Assembly (NCBI RefSeq): GCF_945873775.1
Contig: NZ_CAMCEC010000001.1
Location: 269,282-333,281, forward strand
DNA: 64,000 bases
DNA from: an uncultured Treponema sp.
GTDB taxonomy: Bacteria > Spirochaetota > Spirochaetia > Treponematales > Treponemataceae
Direction of reading: 5' to 3'
A model generated the notes under the pieces. It saw nothing but the letters and a program-made list of their open reading frames with translations, was not told where the DNA came from and did no database searches. Below, piece after piece: positions 16,827 to 25,703 of the stretch (the first letter of the stretch is position 1; each line of letters starts with the position of its first letter). Both the position numbers and the translations under genes were made by a program.

Positions 16827-18044
16827 TTATCTTTCAACTCCAAGTTTTGCAAGAATTGAATCAAGTTCTGAATTAAGCCGGGCAAGTTCTTCCTTGTCAA
16901 CGTCACTTGAAAGAGAAGCTATGTGGTCAAGCAAATTTTGAATGTATTCAGGATCAAGCTGCTCTTCTGTAACTTCAACAAAAGGCGTTCCATTTTTTGT
17001 ATAGTCGTGAATTTCTTTTTCTGAAAGTCCGGCTTCCTGAGGAGTAAGAGGAGTCGGAGCTGGCGCAACGTCTGTTGTAGGAACTGCAACTTTTGAATAA
17101 ATTCCAAGCATTGTTTTTCCGTTCGCCAAGTCTGAAAGAAATTTTTTTCCAGCAGGAAGCTCTCCGTCTGTAGCGACTGAAATAAAAAATCCCACAGCAG
17201 AAGTTTTCAGCGGATCAAGATATGCAGTGTCCCAGTTTATGCAAAGCGCGGAATTATTGTACGACAAAACAGAAGTAAAACTTTTTCCATGCTGAACTGA
17301 AGGAATCCAGCCAGAAGAATTTACAAGATTTTCTTTATTCGCAAGCATAACATTGCAAGGCCTGCTTATTCCGGCTCCTTCAAGAAGAAACTGAACTGCC
17401 GCTTTTGCATTGCTAGAACGAATCCATAAATCATCAGACATATCTGTAAACTGAGTTTCAGAATTGACTTTGCTTCTAGCCGCCGTAGAAAAATGCGCTG
17501 AAGTATTTTCACCAAGAACAGTGTCAAACACGCCTTTTAACGCAAAGGACTGAATATTTTTTCCAAGGTTGATTGTATAAACTGTAACACGCAGCATATC
17601 GGTTCTTGTGGAATTAGGAATCGACGGAAGAAAACTAAAGTCAACAACAACCTGAGCAACATTCGGAATCAAATAAGCCATCTGCGCCCCCAAAGGCGTT
17701 CTGCGGCATTCAGTTTTTATTCCAGTTCCGCGGGCAAGCTTGTATTCTTTTCTTCCGGCTTTAAGAGCAAAAAAAGATGCCGAGCCTGAATCGTAGCTTG
17801 AAAGAAGCGCAATTTCACGGCCTTTTTCAGGAAGCGCGTAAAGAGAAAAAGCTCCAGTCGTGCTGTCAAGCGCAAGCCGGATTTCGTCCTTGTCAATTAC
17901 AATATTTTTTTCCACAGAATATGAAGGTATTTCTTTTTTCTCCGAAGAATCTTTTTGCATTACAAAAGAAAGATCTTCATTCTGAGCGTTCAAAGTAAAA
18001 ACAGAAGCGGCAAAAAAAGCAAAAGCAAATAAATTTTTTTTCAT
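16827..18044 (-). CDS. Exported protein of unknown function
   Basis: A 405-residue protein with a clear signal peptide (NLFAFAFFAASVFTLNAQ). The mature part has a beta-rich region at about 45-300. A Pro-rich linker near 320-340 (VAPAPTPLTPQEAG) and a helical C-terminus of about 60 acidic residues follow. I do not recognise a domain. Its start shares one base with the stop of the upstream TPR gene (TAATG), and its stop directly abuts the start of the next gene, so all three should be co-translated. Confidence 0.7.
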   Translation of the reverse strand: MKKNLFAFAFFAASVFTLNAQNEDLSFVMQKDSSEKKEIPSYSVEKNIVIDKDEIRLALDSTTGAFSLYALPEKGREIALLSSYDSGSASFFALKAGRKEYKLARGTGIKTECRRTPLGAQMAYLIPNVAQVVVDFSFLPSIPNSTRTDMLRVTVYTINLGKNIQSFALKGVFDTVLGENTSAHFSTAARSKVNSETQFTDMSDDLWIRSSNAKAAVQFLLEGAGISRPCNVMLANKENLVNSSGWIPSVQHGKSFTSVLSYNNSALCINWDTAYLDPLKTSAVGFFISVATDGELPAGKKFLSDLANGKTMLGIYSKVAVPTTDVAPAPTPLTPQEAGLSEKEIHDYTKNGTPFVEVTEEQLDPEYIQNLLDHIASLSSDVDKEELARLNSELDSILAKLGVER

Positions 18045-18943
18045 TACTTTCCCCCATATTTTTCATCAAGAAGTTTCTGAATCAAAGCGGCTTTTTCTTT
18101 AAGAGAATACATTTCCTCATCTTCAACTCCGCCAGAAGAAACTGGAATTTCTTCATTCGAATTTTCCGCGCGGACATTTGAAGCAGAAGGCAATCCTGCT
18201 GAAGCATTTTCTTCAAGTTCCCTGATTCTGCTGTTTGCAATTCTAAGCTGTTTTTTTAGCTCGGCAATATCTTCCGACTGCATAGTTCTAAGCTCGCGCT
18301 CATAGTTTTCCTTGCTGCTAAGATATTCTTCGCCAGTCATTTTTAAAAGATAAAGAAGTTTCTGCTCACGGTCACGCTGAGTTATAAGGTAAAGCTTGAA
18401 TTCAGCATCGCTATATTTCGCGCTGTCTGGATATTCTGAAACAATTCTTTCATAAAAAGAGCGGGATGTCTCGTAATCGTAATCCTCATAAAAACATTCG
18501 GCAATCCAGTACAATGCGGAAGAATACATTTTGCTTTCTGGATATTCATTGCAGAAGCTTCCAAGAGCCATTACCGCGCTGTCATTTTGACCGATGCTAT
18601 GCAACGCTCTTCCACGCTGATATTCAACCGCAGGAAGCAAAGAGCTTTCTGGAAAAGCGGAAATAAAATAATCGCAGGCATTCACAGCAGAAGAAAAATC
18701 TTCAGAATAAACAAGGCTCATAATAACCATAAACCAAGTTGAATCCGTTGAATACTCCTCTGAATCCGCAGCCTGCCTCAAAAATACAGAAGCGTCAGTC
18801 CAAGCTTTGTCTTTATAGCAAATAAGCCCTTGCACAAAAGAATCCGCCGCGCTTTCACCTAATGGACTTTTCTGGCTAAATGCAAACGGAAGCGCAAAAG
18901 TCAAAACAAGAAAAGCCAGTACAAAGCGTTTTTTTATTTCCAT
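18044..18943 (-). CDS. Periplasmic TPR protein (YbgF/CpoB-like architecture)
   Basis: A 299-residue protein with a signal peptide ending near residue 23 (LTFALPFAFSQ). TPR-like repeats spaced as in tol-pal-associated proteins follow (AVEYQRGRALHSIGQND, ALYWIAECFYEDYDYET). A C-terminal coiled coil at about 200-245 (ELKKQLRIANSRIRELEE) completes it. CpoB-type proteins put the coiled coil first, so here the order is reversed. The 10-base overlap with the upstream rpe gene shows the operon starts there. Confidence 0.75.
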   Translation of the reverse strand: MEIKKRFVLAFLVLTFALPFAFSQKSPLGESAADSFVQGLICYKDKAWTDASVFLRQAADSEEYSTDSTWFMVIMSLVYSEDFSSAVNACDYFISAFPESSLLPAVEYQRGRALHSIGQNDSAVMALGSFCNEYPESKMYSSALYWIAECFYEDYDYETSRSFYERIVSEYPDSAKYSDAEFKLYLITQRDREQKLLYLLKMTGEEYLSSKENYERELRTMQSEDIAELKKQLRIANSRIRELEENASAGLPSASNVRAENSNEEIPVSSGGVEDEEMYSLKEKAALIQKLLDEKYGGK

Positions 18944-19569
18944 TCTAAATTCCCCCTGAAAAATGACGAGCCGGAAACAACAATATCTGTTCCCGCTTCA
19001 AGGACATCCTCCAAGGTTTCTTGATTTATGCCGCCATCTACAGAAATAAGATATTTAAAGTTTTTCTCTCTCTGTATATCGGCAAGTTTTCTGATTTTTT
19101 CAATAGTATATGGAATAAGTTTTTGTCCGCCCCACCCCGGATTTACAGACATAACAAGAACAAGGTCAACAAAAGGCAAAAGCTCTTCAACCGCGCTCAA
19201 AGGAGTTGCCGGGCACAATGCGATTCCGGCTTTTTTTCCGGCGTTATGAACAAGCTGAACACATCGGTCTGCGTGGCAAGTTGCTTCTATATGAAAAGTA
19301 ACAATGTCCGCGCCAGATTCTATATAGGAAACAATTGAATTTTCAGGACGCTCAATCATAAGATGAACGTCAAACGGAAGCTTTGTGCATTTTCGGATTG
19401 AACTGATTACAGGCTGACCATAAGAAACCTGCGGAACAAAATGCCCGTCCATAACATCAACATGAACAAAGGAACTGCCCTTTTCTTCTATAAATTTAAA
19501 TGCGGAATTCAAATCTGAAAAATCCGCGGAAAGGAGCGACGGCGAAAGAAATCGGCTGTTTTTTTTCAT
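18934..19569 (-). CDS. rpe: Ribulose-phosphate 3-epimerase
   Basis: Interconverts ribulose 5-phosphate and xylulose 5-phosphate in the pentose phosphate pathway. 211 residues with the barrel signatures SPSLLSADFSDLN, VHVDVMDGHFVPQVS, DVHLMIERPE, MSVNPGWGGQKLIP and SVDGGINQETL. The ATG at 19569 is chosen over a TTG at 19593 because it gives the normal family N-terminus and lies 6 bases after a good -10 box, which also places the TTG upstream of the predicted transcript start. No ribosome site is visible, so the mRNA is probably leaderless. Confidence 0.95.
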   Translation of the reverse strand: MKKNSRFLSPSLLSADFSDLNSAFKFIEEKGSSFVHVDVMDGHFVPQVSYGQPVISSIRKCTKLPFDVHLMIERPENSIVSYIESGADIVTFHIEATCHADRCVQLVHNAGKKAGIALCPATPLSAVEELLPFVDLVLVMSVNPGWGGQKLIPYTIEKIRKLADIQREKNFKYLISVDGGINQETLEDVLEAGTDIVVSGSSFFRGNLEWK

Positions 19570-19575
19570 AGAGCC

Positions 19576-19604
19576 ATGATAAATAAATTCCAATTATTTA
19601 TCAA
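19576..19604 (-). promoter_or_regulatory. Promoter giving a leaderless rpe mRNA
   Basis: Minus strand TTGATA (19599-19604), 17 bases, TATCAT (19576-19581), six bases (GGCTCT), then the rpe ATG. Confidence 0.75.
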
Positions 19605-19736
19605 TTGAAATTTTCAAGAACAAAAATCCAGGCAAAACAAAAAAAATTCAAAACTTTCAGGCTATAAGGCACGGAACTATTGACAAACACATTGAAAAAC
19701 CATTATAAATATTACCCCCTTTTGCAGAAAATCACA

Positions 19737-19764
19737 TTGACTAAATCTTTCAAATATATATAAT
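19737..19764 (+). promoter_or_regulatory. Promoter of the TPR-greA operon, leaderless type
   Basis: TTGACT (19737-19742), 16 bases, TATAAT (19759-19764), 8 bases, ATG at 19773. A second possible promoter (TTGACA 19680-19685, 17 bases, TTATAA 19703-19708) lies upstream and would give a leader of about 58 bases. Confidence 0.75.
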
Positions 19765-19772
19765 TGAATCTT

Positions 19773-20711
19773 ATGGGTATTCAGTCGGAAAACGCGCTCT
19801 GCAATGCGTTCAAACTTATTGAAATTTGCAATATTTCAGAAGCTTCGGAACTGCTCAAGGACGCGCTCACAATCGATCTGGACGACGAAGGCATTGTTTT
19901 TGCAATAAAATGCTGCGGATTCTGGATTGACACGCTGAACTCAATTCCCAGCCTTTCCAGTTTTGAACAGGGCGAAACTCTTCTGAACCAATGGAAGCAG
20001 TTTGTCTTTATAACCGGAAAAAAAAGCGAAAAGTACGAAAGAACAATTTATTCCTTTAAAAAAGGAATTTTTTCGCTCGCACTGGAATGCTACAGCAAGG
20101 CGGCGGACGAAAAAGACAACAGGCTCAAGTCTGAAATTTTAAGAAAAACCGGGCTTTGCTATAAAAAACTGGGTTCCTATGAAGTTGCACTTAACTTTTT
20201 AAAGGAAGCGAATGGAACTCTTTCCGGGCAGGCGGCCATTGTTGCTGAAGTTGCAGACTGCTACGCGCTTTGCGGGGAAACAAAAAATGCAAAAATGCTT
20301 TTTAGGGAAGCTTTTTACATAGATGCAAAAAAAATAGACTTCTTTTTTCTGGATTCGCCAATGATAAAGGCTCTTATAAACAAAGTTGAAGAGATTGGCT
20401 ATACAGGCGAAGCGTTGCAGGAATGGGTTGCAGTTTACGGAGTTATACTTGAAGTTTTTACCGTAAAAAGGCTTTTAAGAGCGCAGGAAGTAATTCATCT
20501 TCGGCAGGAGATTTTTGCAAGAGAAAGCGAGATGAAAGATCCCGGAAGCAACAAGGAAGTTATAAAACCAAGGCTCTTGAACCTTTATTTTTGGCTTATA
20601 GATTACTATATTTCGTCAAAAGAAAAGTCAAGCAGTATTTCGGAAGTCATGCTCAAGATGAAAATTCTTGATCCTGAGATTCACAATTTATACAGATTCG
20701 GAAACCTCTGA
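19773..20711 (+). CDS. TPR-like helical repeat protein
   Basis: A 312-residue soluble protein without signal peptide, built of helical hairpins of TPR type. The clearest repeat is near 105-185 (ALECYSKAADEKDNRLKSE, KTGLCYKKLGSYEVALNFL, VADCYALCGETKNAKMLFRE). The ATG at 19773 fits the promoter; a TTG nine bases upstream would overlap the -10 box. It lies 39 bases before greA and shares its direction, so it is likely co-transcribed with it. The N-terminal part of that GreA is also TPR-like. The function is unknown. Confidence 0.72.
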   Translation: MGIQSENALCNAFKLIEICNISEASELLKDALTIDLDDEGIVFAIKCCGFWIDTLNSIPSLSSFEQGETLLNQWKQFVFITGKKSEKYERTIYSFKKGIFSLALECYSKAADEKDNRLKSEILRKTGLCYKKLGSYEVALNFLKEANGTLSGQAAIVAEVADCYALCGETKNAKMLFREAFYIDAKKIDFFFLDSPMIKALINKVEEIGYTGEALQEWVAVYGVILEVFTVKRLLRAQEVIHLRQEIFARESEMKDPGSNKEVIKPRLLNLYFWLIDYYISSKEKSSSISEVMLKMKILDPEIHNLYRFGNL

Positions 20712-20750
20712 AAAAGCAGAGAAGTTTATAAAAAACTAGGAGCAAACATT

Positions 20751-23495
20751 ATGTCTGAAGAACTTGAAAATTCTGTCCGCGAAATGCTGAAGGCAGAAAC
20801 ATGGACACGAGCGGGAATTACAAACTTCACCAAGAACAACATCGAAGAACTTGAAAAAATTCTTGACGAATGTAGAAACCAGAACTGTGAGTATGCCATC
20901 AAGGATATCTGCGATGAACAGCTTGCGCACACAAAAGACAGCATTGTAGCCCTTTATCTTTCCGGCATGATTGCAATGCGCACAGGTTCCGTAGACACAA
21001 GCTCCCTTTACGCGCTCTTTGATATTTTTGAAAAGAACCACAAGGAATCTCTTGTTGAATATCTTTGCAATTCAATTCTTGAAGACGATCCGCAGAACAA
21101 GCTTGCTCTAAGAAAACTCGCGGATTATTACAAGGCTTCAAATGACGACAGGCTCTGGGAACTTTATGAGAAAATTGTAAAGCTTGACTTTGAAGAAGCT
21201 GAAATGGCGCGCATTCTTGCTGAACGCTATGATTCTCAGGGAAACAAGGAAGCCGCAATAAACTACTATAAAAAAGCATTGCTCCGCTTTGTTGCCGCAA
21301 AAAACATCGGCTCAGCAAAAGCTATATGGTCAATTCTTGTTTCTTACATTCCAGAAGAACTTGATTTCTTTATGCTGGTTCAGCGCAAAATTGCGAAGAC
21401 AATCAGCGAAGACAAGTCAGCAATTCTTATGCAGGAACTTTACGCATATTACAAGGACACAGCAAAATGGGACACTGCAATCAGCATTCTAAAGCTTATT
21501 CTTGAAATTGACAGCAAAGATTCCTGGGCGCGCAAAGAAATCACAGAATGTTTCCGCGGAAAATACGCAGACCACTCGCATCTTGAAGACTACATAAAAT
21601 CTTCAAATTTGAACCAGTCGTTCCGCAATGTTTTTGAAGCAATCAACGACTTTGAAAAACACATTGCATTCGACGCAAAAAATTACGTTTACCACAGAAC
21701 TTGGGGCGTTGGAATTATTTCAAAAGTTGAAGGAGACATTCTTACAATCAACTTTGGAAAGAAAACCGGCGTTCACACAATGTCTTTGAAAATGGCAGTC
21801 AGCGCGCTTCAGCCTCTTGCAAAAGACCACATCAAAGTCTACAAGAAAACTGTAAAGCATGAAGAGCTTGTAAAAAAAGTAAAGTCTGATATTCCGTGGA
21901 CTTTAAAGACAATAATCAAAAGCTACAATAATAACTGCGATGAAAAGCATATCAAGGCGGAACTTGTTCCTTCAATTTTGAAAGACGCAGCTAAAGATAA
22001 AGACGGAAAAACAAAAGGCTCAAGCGAATGGACAAGCTGGCACGCAAAGGCTCAGAAAATTCTTGCGGAAGCTCCGTTCTGTGTAAATCCAAATGACGCA
22101 AATTTCTATACAGTCCGCGACAGAGAACTTAGCAAGTCAGAACGTCTTGCAAACGAATTCAAGGCGAACAAGGAATTCTTCCCAAGAATCGACATAATGG
22201 CACGTTATCTTGAAACAATTGAAGATCCTTCTGACGACCAATTCTCTGAAATGTTCAGCTACTTTGCAAACTACCTCAAGGCATTCACTTCAGTAGACGA
22301 GCATATTGTGGCTTCTTATCTTGTTGTTCAGGAAATTGTAAAAAGAATTTCCGCGCTTGAAAATCCTGCAAAGTTCACATTCGCCGAGCTTTATTCAGAA
22401 ATTGAAAATCCGCGCGAAATGTACACAAAGCTCAAGGACACAAAAAATACTCATCTCAAGAAAATGTTCCTTGCAAATATCAAGATGCTTCCGGACTGGG
22501 ATGCTCAGTACACTTTCTTGTTCCCGACTGTGCTTGACAAAAATCTTATTGCGGAAATTATTTCAGCTGGAAAAGAAGAAAAAGCAGTACGCCTTGTTCA
22601 GGATATTTTCAACGACTACAGAAGCAACAGAAATGCTGTAAACTACTTTATTTCTAAATGCAAAACTGAAGAATGGTTTGTTGAAGCAAAAATTTCAGAA
22701 GAAAAGCAGCTTGTAACTTTGGTCAACATAATTTCAGTCTGCAACCGTGAAAAAAACAATCACGTAAACACAGTTGAAAACACAAAGACAATAAAGGAAG
22801 CCACAGCCCTTCTCTTTGGAAACAAGCTGAACGAAGACAAGAATCCAATGCTTGAGTATATGCTTGCAAATTCAACTGACGTAATTACAAGAATGTACAC
22901 AATGGTCAGCGACCTTTCTGACCTTGAATTGCAATACAAAGCCGCTTTAAGAAACGGAATCTTGAAAAAATATCCAGACTTTAAATTCCAGGAAGCAGAA
23001 ATCAAGCAGGAAGCTCCAAAAGGACTTCTGGTTACTGCAAAAATGCTCGAAGTCAAACGCTCTCTTGCAGAAGACATCGAAAAAGTTCAGCTTCCAAAAG
23101 TTGCTGCTGAAATCGGCGAGGCAAAAGAAAAAGGCGACCTTAAGGAAAATGCTGAATACATAGCAGCAAAAGAAGCTCAGCATCGCCTGAACGTTCAGCT
23201 TTCAAAACTCAAGGAAGAACTTTCGCGCGCAGTTGTATTCGATCCTACAACAGCGACGACATCGCTTGTTTCATTCGGAACAAAAGTTACATTGCATAAC
23301 AATCTTGAAAACAATGAAGTTGTTTATACAATTCTTGGTCCGTGGGAATCAAATGTTGATGAAGGAATAATTTCTTATCTTTCACCGCTCGGAAACAATC
23401 TTCTTGATATGAAAAACGGAGAACAAAGAGCGTTTACAATCAACGACCACAAATACGATTACACTGTAAAATCTATTGAGGCCGCTGAAGTTTAA
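20751..23495 (+). CDS. greA: Transcription elongation factor GreA with long N-terminal helical-repeat extension
   Basis: A 914-residue protein. Only the last 170 or so residues are GreA: the coiled-coil tip EAKEKGDLKENAEY, with the acidic pair that stimulates RNA cleavage by backtracked RNA polymerase, then the FKBP-like C-terminal domain (SFGTKVTLHN, YTILGPWES, DYTVKSIE). Residues 1-740 are helical repeats of TPR type. A segment near 310-350 (YHRTWGVGIISKVEGDILTI) looks like a small SH3/KOW-like beta domain. The Gre domain is normally about 158 residues on its own; the extended form occurs in Borrelia and Treponema. An AGGAG ribosome site precedes the ATG. Confidence 0.9.
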   Translation: MSEELENSVREMLKAETWTRAGITNFTKNNIEELEKILDECRNQNCEYAIKDICDEQLAHTKDSIVALYLSGMIAMRTGSVDTSSLYALFDIFEKNHKESLVEYLCNSILEDDPQNKLALRKLADYYKASNDDRLWELYEKIVKLDFEEAEMARILAERYDSQGNKEAAINYYKKALLRFVAAKNIGSAKAIWSILVSYIPEELDFFMLVQRKIAKTISEDKSAILMQELYAYYKDTAKWDTAISILKLILEIDSKDSWARKEITECFRGKYADHSHLEDYIKSSNLNQSFRNVFEAINDFEKHIAFDAKNYVYHRTWGVGIISKVEGDILTINFGKKTGVHTMSLKMAVSALQPLAKDHIKVYKKTVKHEELVKKVKSDIPWTLKTIIKSYNNNCDEKHIKAELVPSILKDAAKDKDGKTKGSSEWTSWHAKAQKILAEAPFCVNPNDANFYTVRDRELSKSERLANEFKANKEFFPRIDIMARYLETIEDPSDDQFSEMFSYFANYLKAFTSVDEHIVASYLVVQEIVKRISALENPAKFTFAELYSEIENPREMYTKLKDTKNTHLKKMFLANIKMLPDWDAQYTFLFPTVLDKNLIAEIISAGKEEKAVRLVQDIFNDYRSNRNAVNYFISKCKTEEWFVEAKISEEKQLVTLVNIISVCNREKNNHVNTVENTKTIKEATALLFGNKLNEDKNPMLEYMLANSTDVITRMYTMVSDLSDLELQYKAALRNGILKKYPDFKFQEAEIKQEAPKGLLVTAKMLEVKRSLAEDIEKVQLPKVAAEIGEAKEKGDLKENAEYIAAKEAQHRLNVQLSKLKEELSRAVVFDPTTATTSLVSFGTKVTLHNNLENNEVVYTILGPWESNVDEGIISYLSPLGNNLLDMKNGEQRAFTINDHKYDYTVKSIEAAEV

Positions 23496-23518
23496 CAAAA
23501 AGTGGAGCTGGCAAAACA

Positions 23519-24454
23519 ATGGCTATAAATGAAAAATCATTTGTAAAACTTTCAGCTAACGTTGGAATGTTCTGCCACTCCACAAACATTGGAGTTGTTT
23601 TCAGCAATGACGAAATTTTTCTTATTGACTCAGGGCAGTCAGAAGAAGACGGAAAACTCATTGCTGAAACACTTTCATCTCTCTTTCCTGAAAAAAAAAT
23701 CAAAGCTATAATCCAGACACATTCACACGCTGACCACTGCGGCGGCTCTTTGTATCTGAAAAAAAATTTTGAAACCCAAATTTGGGCTTCAGCTGAATCC
23801 GCAAGAATAATGGAAGTTCCAGCGATAATCGGAGCGATTTACTGCGGCGGAGTTTCTATAAAAGAATTTGATATTCCGCAGTTCACGCCGCCAGAACCAA
23901 TTTTTACTGACAGAATTTTAACTGAAGAAAAAATCGAGCTTGACGATGTTTTTATTTCATTTTATTTTCTTCCAGGACACTTTTTTGATCAGATTGGAAT
24001 TTTAGTTCAAGACAAATCAGACGGAATAAAAAGTTTTTTTCTTGGCGACAGTTTTTTTGGAATCGAGCTTTTAAAAAAAACATGGATTCCGTTTTTATGC
24101 AACCAAAAAGATTTCAGAAAATCAGTAAGAAAAATCGCATCAATAAATTCTGATTTTTATATTCCCGGCCACGGCTCAAAATGCACGTTCGCGACAATAA
24201 ATGCGTTTGCAGAAATAAACATAATGGTTACTTACGAATTTGAATCTCTCATTTTAAAAAAAATCAATGAAGGATTCAAAACAACGGAAGAGCTTTTAAA
24301 AGCAATCGCCGACTATTCGTCAATAAAAATGAAAGTTGTTCCGTTTTACTTAATCGGCACAACGTTGCGTTCATATCTTTCCTGCCTTGAGCATGAAGGG
24401 CAAATCGCCTGCGAAATTATAGACAACAAACTTATTTGGAGGACTTTAAAATGA
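23519..24454 (+). CDS. Metallo-beta-lactamase-fold hydrolase
   Basis: A 311-residue protein with the metal-binding QTHSHADHCGG motif near 66-76, a second His in PGHFFDQIG near 150 and GDSFFG near 175, and the C-terminal PGHGS near 220. The final 80 residues look like a winged-helix or helical tail. Family members include thioesterases, glyoxalase II and RNA-processing enzymes; the substrate cannot be assigned. It overlaps deoC by 4 bases. Confidence 0.85.
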   Translation: MAINEKSFVKLSANVGMFCHSTNIGVVFSNDEIFLIDSGQSEEDGKLIAETLSSLFPEKKIKAIIQTHSHADHCGGSLYLKKNFETQIWASAESARIMEVPAIIGAIYCGGVSIKEFDIPQFTPPEPIFTDRILTEEKIELDDVFISFYFLPGHFFDQIGILVQDKSDGIKSFFLGDSFFGIELLKKTWIPFLCNQKDFRKSVRKIASINSDFYIPGHGSKCTFATINAFAEINIMVTYEFESLILKKINEGFKTTEELLKAIADYSSIKMKVVPFYLIGTTLRSYLSCLEHEGQIACEIIDNKLIWRTLK

Positions 24455-25161
24455 CAAAACAAGAACTTGCAAAATTTATAGATCAGACTCTTCTTTCTCC
24501 AGAAGCAACAGAAGAACAAGTTGAAAAATTTTGCCAGCAAGCAAAAGAATACGGATTTGCAAGCGTTTGCATAAATCCAGTTTTTGTTTCAACTGCGGCA
24601 AAAATTCTTTCAGGCTCGCAAACAAAAGTCTGCACTGTAATAGATTTTCCGCTTGGAGCCGGAGGAACAGAATCAAAAATGTCGCAGGCAGACATTGCAA
24701 TTACAAACGGAGCGGACGAGCTTGACTTTGTAATCGACTTGAATCTTGTAAAAAGCAAAAAATGGAACGAGCTTACACAGCAGCTTTCGTTTTTAACAAA
24801 GAGCGTTCAGGAAGCTTCGATGTTTGCAGAAAAAGACGGAATTCCACGCAAAGGAAAAGTTTTAACAAAGCTGATTTTGGAAACAACGCTTTTAGATGAT
24901 GATGAAATAATTCAGTCTTGCATCTGCGCAAAAAACGCAGGATTTGATTTTGTCAAAACTTCCACTGGATTTTCAATGAAAAAACCGAACGGAGCAACAA
25001 TCCATGCTGTTGAATTAATGAGGAAAACTGTGGGAAATGAAATGGGCGTAAAATCCAGCGGCGGAATTCATTCTACACAAGAAGCGCTTGATTTTATTTC
25101 AGCTGGAGCAAACCGAATTGGCGCAAGCTCAGGAATTCAAATTGTGGACGGACTAAACTGA
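24451..25161 (+). CDS. deoC: Deoxyribose-phosphate aldolase
   Basis: Splits 2-deoxyribose 5-phosphate into glyceraldehyde 3-phosphate and acetaldehyde, for use of deoxynucleosides. 236 residues from the ATG at 24451, which has GGAGGA 7 bases upstream and overlaps the previous stop (ATGA). Motifs: ASVCINPVFV, CTVIDFPLGAG, the proton-relay region ADELDFVIDL, and the Schiff-base Lys169 in FVKTSTGF, then VKSSGGIHS. The stop is 2 bases from that of the convergent ArsR gene. Confidence 0.95.
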   Translation: MTKQELAKFIDQTLLSPEATEEQVEKFCQQAKEYGFASVCINPVFVSTAAKILSGSQTKVCTVIDFPLGAGGTESKMSQADIAITNGADELDFVIDLNLVKSKKWNELTQQLSFLTKSVQEASMFAEKDGIPRKGKVLTKLILETTLLDDDEIIQSCICAKNAGFDFVKTSTGFSMKKPNGATIHAVELMRKTVGNEMGVKSSGGIHSTQEALDFISAGANRIGASSGIQIVDGLN

Positions 25162-25163
25162 AA

Positions 25164-25514
25164 TTATTCAGACTGTTCTTTTCTTACTTTTTCTATTATC
25201 CTGAGACTTTCATTTACAAGCTTGTCAATTTCTGCAAAATTTTCTGAAATGGAAATTTTGTAGAAAACCCAAGTTCCGCGTTTTATTGTTTTTACAAATC
25301 CAGAATCCTTTAAAATTTTCAGATGATGCGAAATTGCAGGACGCGAAAGATTTGACTTGGAAGTTAAATCCATAACGCTTATTCCTTCTTCACCGGCATC
25401 TGCTATGTCAAGAATAAGTTTTTGCCGGACTTCATCACCAAGGGCTATAAAAAGAGGTCCGCATTTATTGAGCATTTCATGTATTTTTTTTAACTCGGAT
25501 TTGCTTATTCCCAT
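25164..25514 (-). CDS. ArsR-family winged-helix repressor
   Basis: A 116-residue DNA-binding protein with the ArsR/SmtB fold: LGDEVRQKLILDIADAG, then the recognition helix MDLTSKSNLSRPAISHHLKIL, then the wing VKTIKRGTWVFY. The ArsR metal-binding Cys pair (ELCVCDL type) is absent, so it probably senses an organic ligand or redox change. The ATG at 25514 has a GAGG ribosome site. It is divergent from the RND exporter operon and separated from it by a region rich in inverted repeats, so it is the likely repressor of that operon and of itself. Confidence 0.88.
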   Translation of the reverse strand: MGISKSELKKIHEMLNKCGPLFIALGDEVRQKLILDIADAGEEGISVMDLTSKSNLSRPAISHHLKILKDSGFVKTIKRGTWVFYKISISENFAEIDKLVNESLRIIEKVRKEQSE

Positions 25515-25578
25515 TTTGCAGAACCTCACGTTTTAAAGGATTATTAAATAATATAGTTTAAATTCCAAAAATGTCAAT

Positions 25579-25668
25579 AAGTTTAAGTAATTAAACTTTT
25601 TAACATTTTTTTCACAAAACCTATTGAATTTTATAAAAAAAACATTATATTTATATATCAATAGGTTT
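25579..25668. promoter_or_regulatory. Candidate operator region between the ArsR gene and the RND operon
   Basis: Two inverted repeats: AAGTTTAA-GTAA-TTAAACTT (25579-25598, perfect 8-4-8), and AAACCTATTGA (25617-25627) with its exact complement TCAATAGGTTT (25658-25668), 30 bases apart. The motif GTTTAA recurs in both. This is the size and symmetry expected for ArsR-family sites; the binding is inferred. Confidence 0.55.
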
Positions 25669-25703
25669 AATCTTTTGAACATTATTCAGGAAAGGATTAT
25701 TTT

